A stretch of DNA of 64,000 bases from JBAZUK01 sp041661445 (GTDB taxonomy: Bacteria > Chlamydiota > Chlamydiia > Chlamydiales > SM23-39), in the NCBI GenBank assembly GCA_041661445.1, contig JBAZUK010000006.1, positions 1 to 64,000 of the forward strand, in the 5' to 3' direction. Below are positions 47,111 to 55,929 of this stretch, one piece after another. The number at the start of each line of letters is the position of its first letter. The stretch's first letter is position 1. Made by a program: the position numbers and the translations under genes. The notes beneath the pieces are model-generated. The model saw nothing but the letters and a program-made list of their open reading frames with translations. It was not told the DNA's origin and made no database searches.

Positions 47111-47521
47111 CCATTGCAACCAATTCGCACTTTTGTTCTCATTATCTAAAAGAGCAAGGGTATCGATGTTGGAATATGCAATGTAATAAGGCTTCTGCTT
47201 TATAATATTTCCATTTTCAATTATTGGTTCACTTTGAACAGGTCCCATTTCGATTGAGCCAAGTAAATTTTTTAATGCTAATGCTGATGATTTGGTGTTT
47301 TTGTTAAAGGTTTCTTGAAATTTTTCTAATCTGAATTCTATCCATTCTTTTGGTGGAGCTTTGAAGGCATTTGTTCTTTGAAAATCCAATGCCTACATTT
47401 CTCCTTTTAATTTTTCTTGCCTGTTTTCTGAATCAACAATTGCTTCGGATACTAATTTAGAAAAATTTCCAGCTTTAATGAAATTCAGGAGGTTTTGAAG
47501 TTCGGTTTGGATTTTCTCCAT
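47069..47521 (-). pseudogene. C-terminal remnant of a serine site-specific recombinase
   Basis: The minus strand encodes a coiled-coil segment starting near 47521 (MEKIQTELQNLLNFIK), a TAG stop at 47395-47393, and then in the same frame EWIEFRLEKFQETFNKNT, LLGSIEM and YSNIDTLALLDN. These are features of the C-terminal coil and tail of serine recombinases, such as occur in chlamydial and rickettsial genomes. The N-terminal catalytic domain is missing. The last residues (WRRRWDSNPRY) lie antisense within tRNA-Ser. It is a decayed integrase end beside its attachment site. Confidence 0.6.
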
Positions 47522-47689
47522 TTGAAATTTTTTCTGATTTATACATTCCAGGCGAAAAGTTGATTAAAGCTTTCGATAAAAGGATTGTTCAAATATAAGT
47601 ATAGAGATAATAAAAATTTTAGATATCGAGGCAACGTTGTATGAAAATGTTTTGCCTATTATCTTTTTTTAAAATTGGAGCTTAATTTT

Positions 47690-48379
47690 ATGAATCGTTA
47701 TATTAAAACAGCCGACAGAAAAATCGTTGACAACGAATCATGTTTTAAGTGTGCATGGTGCGGAACAACTCTATTTGAAAGACATCATATAGAACCGTAT
47801 GCTTTAAACGGGCTAAATTCTGCAGATAACCTTATACTGTTATGCCCTAATTGTCATACAGATGTTCATAATGGAACAATTTCAGAAAAAGAAATAAATG
47901 AAAGAAAAAAGCAGCTAAATGGATTTATTGATAAAAGTTCCGGATGTTTGTCTATTACCGATACTCCTATTTTTATTTTAGGAGGAGCAAGGTTTGATGG
48001 AGGAATTGAAAGAATTTTAGTTCACAAAAACTATGACTATATTAAAATTGAAAATTTAAATAATAATTTACTTATAAGTCTTAGAATTTTTGATAAAGAT
48101 GGCAAATTGATATGTTGGATGTCCAAAAATAGATGGTGGTTAGAAAATAATGATATTCTTGAATTCATCTTCCAAAAAAATCTATTTTATATCAAGAGCA
48201 ATGAAATAGAATCATTGTTGCACATGGAAATTGACAAAAATATTATTCGTGTTAAATGCAAAATGTATGTTAATGGAGATCTTATAGAATTTAAGGATGA
48301 AGGAATTTTTCTTGGTAAGAATGTTTTTAGGATAGGAAGTTTTACAGGTAATAAAACCGCAATGGCAATCAGTGTATAA
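47690..48379 (+). CDS. HNH nuclease-domain protein with unknown C-terminal domain
   Basis: A protein of about 229 residues. The N-terminal 70 residues hold an HNH motif: CAWCG (first Cys pair), ERHHIEPYALNG with two His, then DNLILLCPNCHTDVH. Both Cys pairs and the His expected for a zinc-stabilised HNH nuclease are present. The C-terminal 140 residues are beta-rich (LISLRIFDKDGKLICW, KNRWWLENN) and I do not recognise them. A GGAG precedes the ATG at 47690; an upstream in-frame TTG (47675) is less likely. It sits among recombinase remnants, so it is probably mobile cargo or a defence or restriction-type gene. Confidence 0.7.
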   Translation: MNRYIKTADRKIVDNESCFKCAWCGTTLFERHHIEPYALNGLNSADNLILLCPNCHTDVHNGTISEKEINERKKQLNGFIDKSSGCLSITDTPIFILGGARFDGGIERILVHKNYDYIKIENLNNNLLISLRIFDKDGKLICWMSKNRWWLENNDILEFIFQKNLFYIKSNEIESLLHMEIDKNIIRVKCKMYVNGDLIEFKDEGIFLGKNVFRIGSFTGNKTAMAISV

Positions 48380-48647
48380 AAACTTTATAAACGATAAATG
48401 AAAAAACTGATTTCCCAACTTAAGAAAGGCTTAACAGATAGTAGAAAAATGTAGTGAAGATACAATACTTTTTGCGGCATAAAGCGTTATGGAAAAAAAC
48501 GACGATCAAGATAGCTGATCATTTCTTGACCTATTGGCAGGGATGAATTATTATTAATAGTAATCTCTAATCGGTAATGGGCTGTAGAATGGGGTAATGT
48601 CATCCGGTATATTATTAACATCGAGTTTAGTTGATGCTTTTCCTCTG

Positions 48648-48871
48648 TTAGTTCAATTTTAATCCTTTTCTAACAGTTGCCTTGTTGATATTTAATTTTG
48701 CTTCTATTGCTCCATACTCATACCTAATGCTTTTAATCCATTTATTTTAGAACTTAATTTTTGATGAAGCGGTGCAGTTTGATTAAAAAATGATCTTGAT
48801 TTTCGTAGGGATGAGAGAAATGGTACGAATTGGTACCCACCGAGTCCGATAGTTTCTTTTAAAGTATTCAT
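48648..48871 (-). pseudogene. Frameshifted remnant of a recombinase-like helix-turn-helix protein
   Basis: On the minus strand an ATG at 48871 opens 55 codons (GGYQFVPFLSSLRK, then KINGLKALGMSMEQ) and stops at 48704. A shift in frame at that point continues with YGAIEAKLNINKATVRKGL and stops at 48648. Together they give the C-terminal helix-turn-helix pattern LKALGMSMEQ-IGxxLxINKATVRK of resolvase-type recombinases. The rest of the 586-bp gap (48380-48965) holds nothing else that I can support. Confidence 0.45.
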
Positions 48872-48965
48872 TTATCGTATCTTATGTTTTTGTGAGTTAT
48901 AGAAGCTTGATCAATAAATCAAAAAAACATACAATTATGAGTTATAGAAATTGGAGACATAATTC

Positions 48966-50063
48966 ATGAAATGGGTTTGGCAATTAGATAATTGGCCTGA
49001 ATTTATTTATGATAATTCTTTAATAAAGGATTTGGAAAGAGAATTTCTTCAAGCAGTTGGAGGGGCGAATGCAGTACTTAAACTTCTTGAAAATGAAGAA
49101 AAAAAAAGGGTGATTATTGAGATTCTTTGTTCTGAAGGTTTAAAAAGTGCGGAAATCGAAGGTGAAATATTACAGATTGATAGCTTGCAATCTTCTATTC
49201 AAAGACATTTTGGTTTTATTACAGATCATAAAAGCATCCCATTAAGAGAAGCAGGGATTGGTGAACTAATGTGTAAACTATATGATACTTACAATGAACC
49301 CTTAGCTCATAGAACATTATATGAATGGCATCGATTAATTATGAGTAATGAGTATCGAATATCTGATATAGGAAAATATAGAACTCATGAAGAACCCATG
49401 CAGATAGTATCGGGACGACTAGATAACAAAAAAGTCTATTTTGAAGCTCCGCCATCTAAAGATTTAAAACATGAAATGACTAGATTTATTAAATGGTTTA
49501 ATGATTCTATAAAAAGTGAATCTATTTTGCTAAGAGCTGCAATTGTCCATTTATATTTTGAAATCATTCATCCTTTTGAAGATGGTAATGGACGTATTGG
49601 CAGAGCTTTAGTAGAAAAAGCACTTTCCCAAAACTTGCAAAAGCCAAGTTTAATTGCTGTTTCACAAGTAATAACAAAAAGAAAAAGAGAATATTATAGC
49701 GCTTTAGCTGAGTGTAATAATAGTTTAAATGTAAACAACTGGATTAAATTTTTTGCTGAAATTGTAATTCAAGCTCAAGAAGAATCCCTTAGAATGATAA
49801 ATTTCTTAATAGCAAAATCTAAACTCATGAACGCATTGAGAGGTAAAATTAATGAGCGCCAAGAAAAAGTTTTACTTAGGATTTTCGCAGAAGGTTTAAA
49901 AGGCTTTTCTGGAGGGTTAAGTGCTGATAATTATATTTCAATTTCAAAAATTACAAGAGCTACTGCAACTAGAGATTTGTCTGATTTAGTAAAAAAGGGT
50001 GCTTTAACAAAAACAGGTAAATTGCGTCATACGCGTTATTGGCTTAACTTAGATTTTAAATAA
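48966..50063 (+). CDS. Fic/DOC-family protein with N-terminal DUF4172 domain and class II inhibitory motif
   Basis: A 365-residue protein. Residues 1-80 match the DUF4172 type N-terminus (WVWQLDNWPEF). An inhibitory helix has SAEIEGE at 61-67, fitting S/T-x-x-x-E-G/N of class II Fic enzymes, whose Glu blocks the ATP gamma-phosphate. The catalytic loop HPFEDGNGRIGR (202-213) is perfect, so AMP-transfer activity is expected after relief of inhibition. The C-terminal part (about 290-365) looks like a winged helix (ISKITRATATRDLSDLVKKGAL). It may modify self or host proteins; no T3SS signal can be judged. It lies alone in the recombinase-rich accessory region. Confidence 0.88.
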   Translation: MKWVWQLDNWPEFIYDNSLIKDLEREFLQAVGGANAVLKLLENEEKKRVIIEILCSEGLKSAEIEGEILQIDSLQSSIQRHFGFITDHKSIPLREAGIGELMCKLYDTYNEPLAHRTLYEWHRLIMSNEYRISDIGKYRTHEEPMQIVSGRLDNKKVYFEAPPSKDLKHEMTRFIKWFNDSIKSESILLRAAIVHLYFEIIHPFEDGNGRIGRALVEKALSQNLQKPSLIAVSQVITKRKREYYSALAECNNSLNVNNWIKFFAEIVIQAQEESLRMINFLIAKSKLMNALRGKINERQEKVLLRIFAEGLKGFSGGLSADNYISISKITRATATRDLSDLVKKGALTKTGKLRHTRYWLNLDFK

Positions 50064-50073
50064 TTTCTGTTTT

Positions 50074-50229
50074 TTATTTTAATAATTGAAGAAGAGCGAG
50101 AGTTTCGATGTTGGAATGATAAAAATAAAATCTTGTGCTCCCAGATACTTCTAGCTTATTTGGATCTATGTCAATTTCCTTTAAGGGGACAAAAACAATC
50201 CCAATTTGCAGCTGAAAGATCTCAAGTTT
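50074..50229 (-). pseudogene. Second short recombinase C-terminal remnant
   Basis: On the minus strand, between stop codons, the frame reads LEIFQLQIGIVFVPLK, then SGSTRFYFYHSNIETLALL and stops at 50074. The last part repeats the pattern YSNIDTLALL of the remnant beside tRNA-Ser, and both have the same DNA (TCGATGTTGGAAT) there. No start codon is present. The surrounding 356 bp up to arsM hold no other gene. Confidence 0.4.
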
Positions 50230-50358
50230 TTAAAAACATTTATAAAAAAGCGAATAAATGAAATTTGAATTAGAAAATGAAGACAGGATGTTATCGACAT
50301 TGTTTGTTCTTTAAGCGTAGGATTTTTAAAATTATTTAGTTGTATCAAAAAAAAAATC

Positions 50359-50391
50359 TTGAGAATATTTAGATATTCGTATATGCATATA
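50359..50391 (+). promoter_or_regulatory. Candidate arsM-arsR promoter with overlapping palindrome
   Basis: TTGAGA at 50359-50364, 17 bp, then TATGCA at 50382-50387. A perfect 12-bp palindrome TATATGCATATA (50380-50391) covers the -10 element, a plausible place for the ArsR operator. The AAGGAG ribosome-binding site follows near 50409, before the ATG at 50420. Inference from layout only. Confidence 0.4.
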
Positions 50392-50419
50392 AGCTTATAT
50401 AAAATATAAGGAGTAATTT

Positions 50420-51328
50420 ATGGATTATTATTATCAACCTCCGAAAGTTGAGTTTGTGCAATATGTTGCAGTAAATCAACAATCAAATAAAAGTGGGATA
50501 AATATGAAAGATAAAAGTTCAATAAGTCAAAATTCTTCTAAGAGAGAAGAAGATGTTAAAAGAGAAGTAAGAGAAACTTATCAAAATGCAGCGAAAGGTA
50601 AAAATAAAAGTCCTAAAAATAACTGTTGTGGTGGTTCCTGTAACCCAAATGAATATTCGCAAGAACTTGGTTATACAAAAGAAGATCTGGAAAGTGTTCC
50701 GCAAAGCTGCAATATGGGACTTGGATGCGGTAATCCTCAAAATATTGCCCTTCTTAAAGAAGGGGAAGCTGTATTAGATTTAGGAGCTGGAGGAGGACTT
50801 GATGTTTTTTTAGCAGCTAAAAAAGTTGGCCCGAATGGAAAAGTATACGGTGTCGATATGACTCCAGATATGGTTAGTAAAGCCAGAGAGAGTGCAGCGA
50901 AGGGTAATTATAAGAATGTTGAATTTCTTTTAGGTGAAATAGAACACTTGCCGCTTCCAAACAATTCAGTAGATGTAATTATATCTAATTGTGTTGTTAA
51001 TTTATCAACTAATAAATCTAAAGTATTCAATGAAGCTTTTAGAGTACTCAAAGAAGGTGGCAGAATTGCAATTTCAGATACAGTTGCTTTCAAACCTCTT
51101 CCTAATGAAATGATTAATAATAAAGAACTTTATTGTAATTGTATTTCAGGAGCAATTACAATGGATGAATTAAATAAAATTTTAATCAAAGCCGGGTTTG
51201 TAGATATTGAAATAGATCAAGATAAAAACAGTCGCCAATTTATTAAAGATTGGGTTCCAGGGACTGATGCAGAAAATTACGTTGTCTCAGCAAAAATAAG
51301 AGCCGTTAAGCCAAGGTTGAAAAAATGA
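50420..51328 (+). CDS. arsM: Arsenite methyltransferase
   Basis: A 302-residue ArsM-family enzyme. It transfers methyl groups from S-adenosylmethionine to As(III). The motifs are CCGG (69-72), QSCNMGLGCGNP (96-106), VLDLGAGGG (118-126), Cys191 in SNCVVNLS and Cys241 in NCISGA; the last two and the Cys in QSC correspond to the arsenic-binding cysteines. An AAGGAG ribosome-binding site fixes the start at 50420; residues 1-28 precede a second ATG and are not part of the usual enzyme. It overlaps arsR by 4 bp. An ArsP-type permease for methylated arsenicals lies further right at 56606. Confidence 0.93.
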   Translation: MDYYYQPPKVEFVQYVAVNQQSNKSGINMKDKSSISQNSSKREEDVKREVRETYQNAAKGKNKSPKNNCCGGSCNPNEYSQELGYTKEDLESVPQSCNMGLGCGNPQNIALLKEGEAVLDLGAGGGLDVFLAAKKVGPNGKVYGVDMTPDMVSKARESAAKGNYKNVEFLLGEIEHLPLPNNSVDVIISNCVVNLSTNKSKVFNEAFRVLKEGGRIAISDTVAFKPLPNEMINNKELYCNCISGAITMDELNKILIKAGFVDIEIDQDKNSRQFIKDWVPGTDAENYVVSAKIRAVKPRLKK

Positions 51329-51669
51329 TAACACCAACTGAACTGTTTGCATTATTATCAGATCAGACTAGACTAAGATGTTTGCTTCTTCTTATTAAAG
51401 AAAAAGAACTCTGCGTTTGTGAATTTTGTAAAATACTAAATAGCATTCAACCTAAAATATCAAGGCACCTGGCTTATTTACGTAAGTCAGGTCTTGTTTT
51501 AGACGAGAGAAAAGAACAATGGGTTTATTACAAGTTAAATAAAGATCTTTCTCAATGGGTTAAAAAATTGCTCATTGATATCTTTAAAGAATTAAATAAT
51601 AAAGATCCTTTTAAATCCGATTTTGAAAAAATTAGTAAATTAAAAAAACAACAGCTATGCAAAAGCTGA
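51325..51669 (+). CDS. arsR: ArsR/SmtB-family metalloregulator
   Basis: A 114-residue winged-helix repressor. The metal-binding motif ELCVCEF (28-34) with Cys30, Cys32 and a further Cys35 matches the As(III) site of classical ArsR; the recognition helix is QPKISRHLAYLRKSGLV. It overlaps arsM by 4 bp (ATGA), so the pair is one operon, probably autoregulated through the palindrome upstream. The last codons (LCKS) and the stop lie inside a repeat that recurs at 56595. Confidence 0.92.
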   Translation: MITPTELFALLSDQTRLRCLLLLIKEKELCVCEFCKILNSIQPKISRHLAYLRKSGLVLDERKEQWVYYKLNKDLSQWVKKLLIDIFKELNNKDPFKSDFEKISKLKKQQLCKS

Positions 51670-51777
51670 TTTTATTTATAAATTAAAATGAAATTAAATA
51701 AATAACCTACAATAATAATTCCGATTGCAACGATAGCAGCAAAAATTAAAATCAATTTCCATTTCATTATTATTTTT
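51661..51777. repeat. Copy 1 of the 117-bp arsR/permease-end repeat
   Basis: Matches 56595-56711 in the same orientation (offset 4934 bp) with about five differences, several of them silent in the permease frame. It starts in the last codons of arsR and covers the permease C-terminus. Weaker similarity continues to about 51830 after a gap. Confidence 0.9.
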
Positions 51778-51830
51778 CTGAATGAGAGAGTCCTGATTGG
51801 CAAAGCAAAAGCTATTCTTTATCGAAAGAG
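51672..51830 (-). pseudogene. 3' fragment of an ArsP-type permease gene
   Basis: The minus strand encodes the last 31 residues of the intact permease at 56606-57589 without change (MKWKLILIFAAIVAIG and onward to YLFNFILIYK, stop), then similarity decays through a deletion to about 51830. No start or complete domain is present. From 51830 to 52018 no gene is seen. The fragment faces arsR tail to tail. Confidence 0.85.
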
Positions 51831-52018
51831 ATAATTTTATTATAGTCCTGTTTCCCGGTTGTGATTTAAGAAGATGAGCTTTGATATCGACGATAATAGA
51901 TTGAAGGAATATCAGCTTTGGAATGATTGTTTTCATATCTCCAATTTCAATTCATTCTAGCTATGATCTGAAACAGATTTATAGTTTTATAATTTTCAAA
52001 ATTATCAGTTAGGATGGT

Positions 52019-53497
52019 TCATAAAGATTCGAGTGTTTTGCTAGATGAGATCTCATCAGATAGTTTTCTGGTTGCTTTTAAAAAAGATGGAATTATGACA
52101 AACAAAAGAATCATGCCGATATATGGCATGCTTGCTGAAATGGAACCAAATGTAATAAGGAATCCTTGATATAGTACTGCCCCCCCTGATTTTCCTAATC
52201 TTGATCCAATCCCATCGATCGCTGACTTTCCATTTCGTCTATCTTCAGTGTTAAGGGAAACAAAAGACATTTCTTTAGTAGCATCAAAAATTGAGAATTT
52301 AGAGGCTTTTATCAAAACATTTTGCATAGAACCTATAAACACAATAAGCGATAACGGTATTGCCATAAATAGATTGAAGGAATTATGGAGTATTAATAAT
52401 GGAAGAAAAAATAAACTTGTCACTAGAATTACATTAGGAGTTATCATTGCAACCAAACCTCTTTCAATACGACGAAAAATTCCACTCATCGAAATTGATA
52501 AAATCACAGAAATAATTCCAACCCACATAGTAACCTGACTCATATATGCATTATAGCTGCCCGGAGATGGATATAAAATTCTCACTTGACTTTTCCAAAT
52601 GACTTCTAAAAGATTTCCAGCAATCTGATAACATAAAACCATAATTGTGATACTAAATAATATTTTGGAATTTAAAATAGACTTGAAGTTTTTCTTTAAA
52701 GACATTTTTTCTTTAGGCTCTTGAATTTTATTATGAGTTGGGGAGGAAGAAATCGAATATAATCGATGAAATAGCAATATTAGAATACCTGCACAAATTA
52801 CTATAATAAGTATTAAAAATATTAAAGACTGTTCCCACAAATTATTGCCGATAAACAGATGATTGATTCTATTGGAAATATAATAAGAAGTAGGTCCGGA
52901 GGCAATTCCAGAGAGATTTTCACTTAGCAAAATAATCGGGTAAAATCTTTTAGCATCAGACATAGATGTAATATCATTGACATAACGCCACAGAAATAAT
53001 GATAATACCATCACCCCCCATAATTCACAGACAACGTAGAATAGTGAGAATAACCAATATCGTATAATCAAAATTATGCCATTACATCCCTTGGGGAGAA
53101 AAACCTCCAGATAAGAAGCTAATTTATTAAGATACAGATCTTCTCTGCGCGGATAGAGAAAAAAAACAAAAAACAAAAGAAATAAAATAAATCCTAAAAT
53201 CAAAATTGTTCCAAGTGTCATATAGCTGAAGATATTGAAAAGTTTATTACAAAGGAAGGTGATGAAAATACAGGTGGGCAAAATAAGCCAAAATTTTAAA
53301 AAAGGTATTACTTCAGCTCCTGAGTTTTCTGCCGTAATGATAAGAGTGTCCTTAAGATCTCTGACCATATGAAAAATAAATGCTCCGAGAAAAAATATGC
53401 TAAATAAAAGCAAAACTCTACTGATTTCATTAGGGTTAATAGAGGTGAGAGAAAGACATTTCTTTGAAAACCAGCTGGATTTAACTATCTTTGACAT
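52019..53497 (-). CDS. NTT-family nucleotide carrier (ATP/ADP or nucleotide translocase)
   Basis: A 492-residue protein with about eleven or twelve membrane helices. The family landmarks are FIFHMVRDLKDTLIITAENSGAE near the first helix, PTCIFITFLCNKL, FYVVCELWGVMVLSLFLWRYVNDI, YNAYMSQVTMWVGIISVIL, and KASKFSIFDATKEMSFVSLN followed by KSAIDGIGSRLGKSGGA. Intracellular chlamydiae and rickettsiae use these carriers to take ATP, NAD or nucleotides from the host. It overlaps nrdD by 13 bp, so it is cotranslated with the anaerobic reductase, which suggests NTP or dNTP import for DNA precursors; that is inference. Confidence 0.9.
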   Translation of the reverse strand: MSKIVKSSWFSKKCLSLTSINPNEISRVLLLFSIFFLGAFIFHMVRDLKDTLIITAENSGAEVIPFLKFWLILPTCIFITFLCNKLFNIFSYMTLGTILILGFILFLLFFVFFLYPRREDLYLNKLASYLEVFLPKGCNGIILIIRYWLFSLFYVVCELWGVMVLSLFLWRYVNDITSMSDAKRFYPIILLSENLSGIASGPTSYYISNRINHLFIGNNLWEQSLIFLILIIVICAGILILLFHRLYSISSSPTHNKIQEPKEKMSLKKNFKSILNSKILFSITIMVLCYQIAGNLLEVIWKSQVRILYPSPGSYNAYMSQVTMWVGIISVILSISMSGIFRRIERGLVAMITPNVILVTSLFFLPLLILHNSFNLFMAIPLSLIVFIGSMQNVLIKASKFSIFDATKEMSFVSLNTEDRRNGKSAIDGIGSRLGKSGGAVLYQGFLITFGSISASMPYIGMILLFVIIPSFLKATRKLSDEISSSKTLESL

Positions 53498-55218
53498 ACT
53501 GCTTCACTAATCATTGCAAATTTGCTATTTACCTTTGTGTGTTTAATTCTATTTTTTTCTTCTATTTTCTTTCCTTCGCTAAAAGAATTCAAATATCCTA
53601 AATACCCGCTCACTCTTCGAATCTTCAGGATATTGCTGCTGTTGCAATGAGGGCACTTTTCATCAGCATCTATCTCTAAATTGCATTCGTTGCAAAAATT
53701 TTTTTCAAAATTAAATCCCAAATAACTGATATTATTATTTTCAGCTATCTCAATAATATCTGCAAATCCTTCGATATTCTCTTTTACATGTGATATTTCA
53801 AGATATGAAATACTGCCGCCGTTGCACAAATTTTGATGCTTTCCTTCTAAAGAGAGCTTTTCAATCGGATTAACTAACTCATAGACGGGAACGTGAAAAG
53901 AGTTGGTATAAAAACCTTTTCCCCAAATATTTTCATAAACAGAATTGCGATCGCTTTTTTTATCATTGTTTGGAAAATGATAAGATATTCCCTCACCAGA
54001 GACGCCAATAAGAGTAAATATTTTATTATGTTTTTTAGATAATTCATCACAATAATCTCTCATTATTTTAAGGATGTGATTTATCATATCATGTTTCTGT
54101 CCTATCGTGAGGTTCGGGGATAATACATCACACATTTCACTTCCTCCGATAAATCCAATAGCTAGACTCGCATTGTCTATAATAGAAGAGATATTATTGT
54201 CGAATGGATATAACAAGTTGTTGTCGCGTAATGTAGGCGCATTTCTAAAGAGTTTCTTTTTTAAAACGCCAGCCTTTTTTAAAAGGATATTTGCAGAATG
54301 ATGCATGATATTTTTTAACTCAATGATAAATGATTCGATACCACCCGTATCCATAGCAACTCCAGGGAGATTTATGGAAATTGCGCCAATATTAGTCCTG
54401 CCTATCCCATATTTTTCTTCTTTCCCTGTTTCTAAAAGTCTAGAACGGCAGCCGACAACATGTAAGTGCAGAGGATCAATATTTCGATTCATTTCGCTGT
54501 CTGCTAAAATATATGTTGGATTCATCTGATGGGATGTGACTTTCCTGGCTCTCTCGTATAACTTGTAAAACGGATCATTACAATTTTTATTTATTCCCTT
54601 TTTTATTCTAAAATGTACGTTGGGGAAGAGATAAGGCTTACCAAAGCTTGCCCCTTCATAAAGAACTCTTAGTATTGTATCACAAATCATCGCGGAATTT
54701 GGATTATTGACTATTCCTATACTTAGAGAGACATAAGGAGATTGATGTCCATATCTGCTATTAGAAAAATTTATCGTTTGAAAAAACATTTTTATGCAAT
54801 TGAATAAATCTTCTTGAGTCGGCTGATTTAATCCAAGATGATTAATAATATTTTCTAATTCATGATCAAAATTAACTAGGGTCAAACCACCTGAAATTTC
54901 ATTTTCTAAATTTGAGATAAAAATAATAATTTGAGAAATGATATCGAATAGATTTTTGGGCTTTTCAAGTTTGATGCCGTTAATAATTAATCCATTTTTA
55001 AAAACATCATTAAGAGATATGGAGCAACAGTTTAGCGTCAAATCAAAAAACTTTGAATCATGCATGTAAATCTTGTTTTTTATTAAAAGAGCAGATTCTT
55101 CTAATGAAATATGATCATAGATATCTTTTTTATGTATATCTAATCCATCTTCAAAAATAATTTCAGCAGAATTCCTATAAGTGTTTGTATTATCTTTTAT
55201 CATATTATTCATATTCAT
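53485..55218 (-). CDS. nrdD: Anaerobic (class III) ribonucleoside-triphosphate reductase, without ATP-cone
   Basis: A 577-residue glycyl-radical enzyme, shorter than the common 600-720. No N-terminal ATP-cone is present; the chain starts directly in the reductase domain. The expected Cys pair near 64-65 (NCCSI), the thiyl Cys257 in VVGCRS and GRTNIGAISINLP are present. A zinc site lies near the C-terminus (CNECN and CPHCN), followed by the glycyl-radical loop RRVSGYLGYLN. It reduces ribonucleoside triphosphates under anoxia. NrdG (the activase) is 9 bp upstream and the NTT carrier overlaps the 3' end. Class III reductase is unusual for chlamydiae, which normally use oxygen-dependent NrdAB. 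Confidence 0.93.
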   Translation of the reverse strand: MNMNNMIKDNTNTYRNSAEIIFEDGLDIHKKDIYDHISLEESALLIKNKIYMHDSKFFDLTLNCCSISLNDVFKNGLIINGIKLEKPKNLFDIISQIIIFISNLENEISGGLTLVNFDHELENIINHLGLNQPTQEDLFNCIKMFFQTINFSNSRYGHQSPYVSLSIGIVNNPNSAMICDTILRVLYEGASFGKPYLFPNVHFRIKKGINKNCNDPFYKLYERARKVTSHQMNPTYILADSEMNRNIDPLHLHVVGCRSRLLETGKEEKYGIGRTNIGAISINLPGVAMDTGGIESFIIELKNIMHHSANILLKKAGVLKKKLFRNAPTLRDNNLLYPFDNNISSIIDNASLAIGFIGGSEMCDVLSPNLTIGQKHDMINHILKIMRDYCDELSKKHNKIFTLIGVSGEGISYHFPNNDKKSDRNSVYENIWGKGFYTNSFHVPVYELVNPIEKLSLEGKHQNLCNGGSISYLEISHVKENIEGFADIIEIAENNNISYLGFNFEKNFCNECNLEIDADEKCPHCNSSNILKIRRVSGYLGYLNSFSEGKKIEEKNRIKHTKVNSKFAMISEAVCQR

Positions 55219-55227
55219 AAACCTGTA

Positions 55228-55656
55228 TTATTTTAGATATATCATCTCCTGATTGCTCGAACCAAAATATTTTCCAACAATCAGCTTGTCTTTTTCAAAC
55301 CTGCCGGTTTTGACAAAGCTCAATTTTGACAAAAGATCTTTTTTAAGATCTTTTATGTGATAGCTGGTATAAAGTCCTATATCGAAATCAGGCAGCAAAG
55401 AAATTAATTCATTTACAGCTGGAAGCTGTTCTAATGGCTCTCCGCCGCTAATAGTAAGTTTTTTTTGAGGTGTGTTCTTTCTTATCTGTTGAGTTAACAG
55501 ATCAATTGGAATTTTCTTCCCATTTTCTTTTAACCAATAGCTTTTGTTATGGCAGGAAGGACAATGAACACTGCATCCGCTTAAAAAAACGACCGTCCTG
55601 AGTCCTTTCCCATCTACCATGCTCCCATAGACAATTCCAGCTACAAATAATACCAT
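55228..55656 (-). CDS. nrdG: Anaerobic ribonucleotide reductase activase (radical SAM)
   Basis: The 142-residue protein is a compact radical-SAM activase. The iron-sulphur motif is Cys28-x3-Cys32-x2-Cys35 (SGCSVHCPSCHN), followed by TISGGEPLEQ and a C-terminal region that includes FVKTGRFEKDKLIVGKY. It installs the glycyl radical on NrdD, encoded 9 bp downstream. It is the first gene of a three-gene operon (nrdG-nrdD-NTT). Confidence 0.93.
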   Translation of the reverse strand: MVLFVAGIVYGSMVDGKGLRTVVFLSGCSVHCPSCHNKSYWLKENGKKIPIDLLTQQIRKNTPQKKLTISGGEPLEQLPAVNELISLLPDFDIGLYTSYHIKDLKKDLLSKLSFVKTGRFEKDKLIVGKYFGSSNQEMIYLK

Positions 55657-55929
55657 TTTCTTCTCATTTTTATATTTAGATGTTTTATTTTGAATGATTT
55701 AAGAAAAATTTAAAAAAATAAACCTCAAAAATTAAAGATGCTATATTATAATTCCTAAGCTTTTTTTTAGTAAAGCAAATGGAAGTATTAAAAAACATAT
55801 TAACACTTGAGGGTTAATCGACTTCTTAATATTCATTATGACCTTCCTCTGACTAAAAGACTAAAAGCAACAAATTAATGCTAACATGAATTTTTCATTT
55901 TTTTATAATAGAAGGAGTAATGCTTTTAT

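Noticed and set aside
51694..51936. Minus-strand frame of 80 codons between arsR and the NTT gene
   Set aside because: It overlaps the permease fragment out of frame and crosses its decayed part.
55657..55929. NrdR-type operator boxes upstream of nrdG
   Set aside because: I looked for a paired ACACTATAT-like box and saw only AT-rich sequence without a convincing pair.
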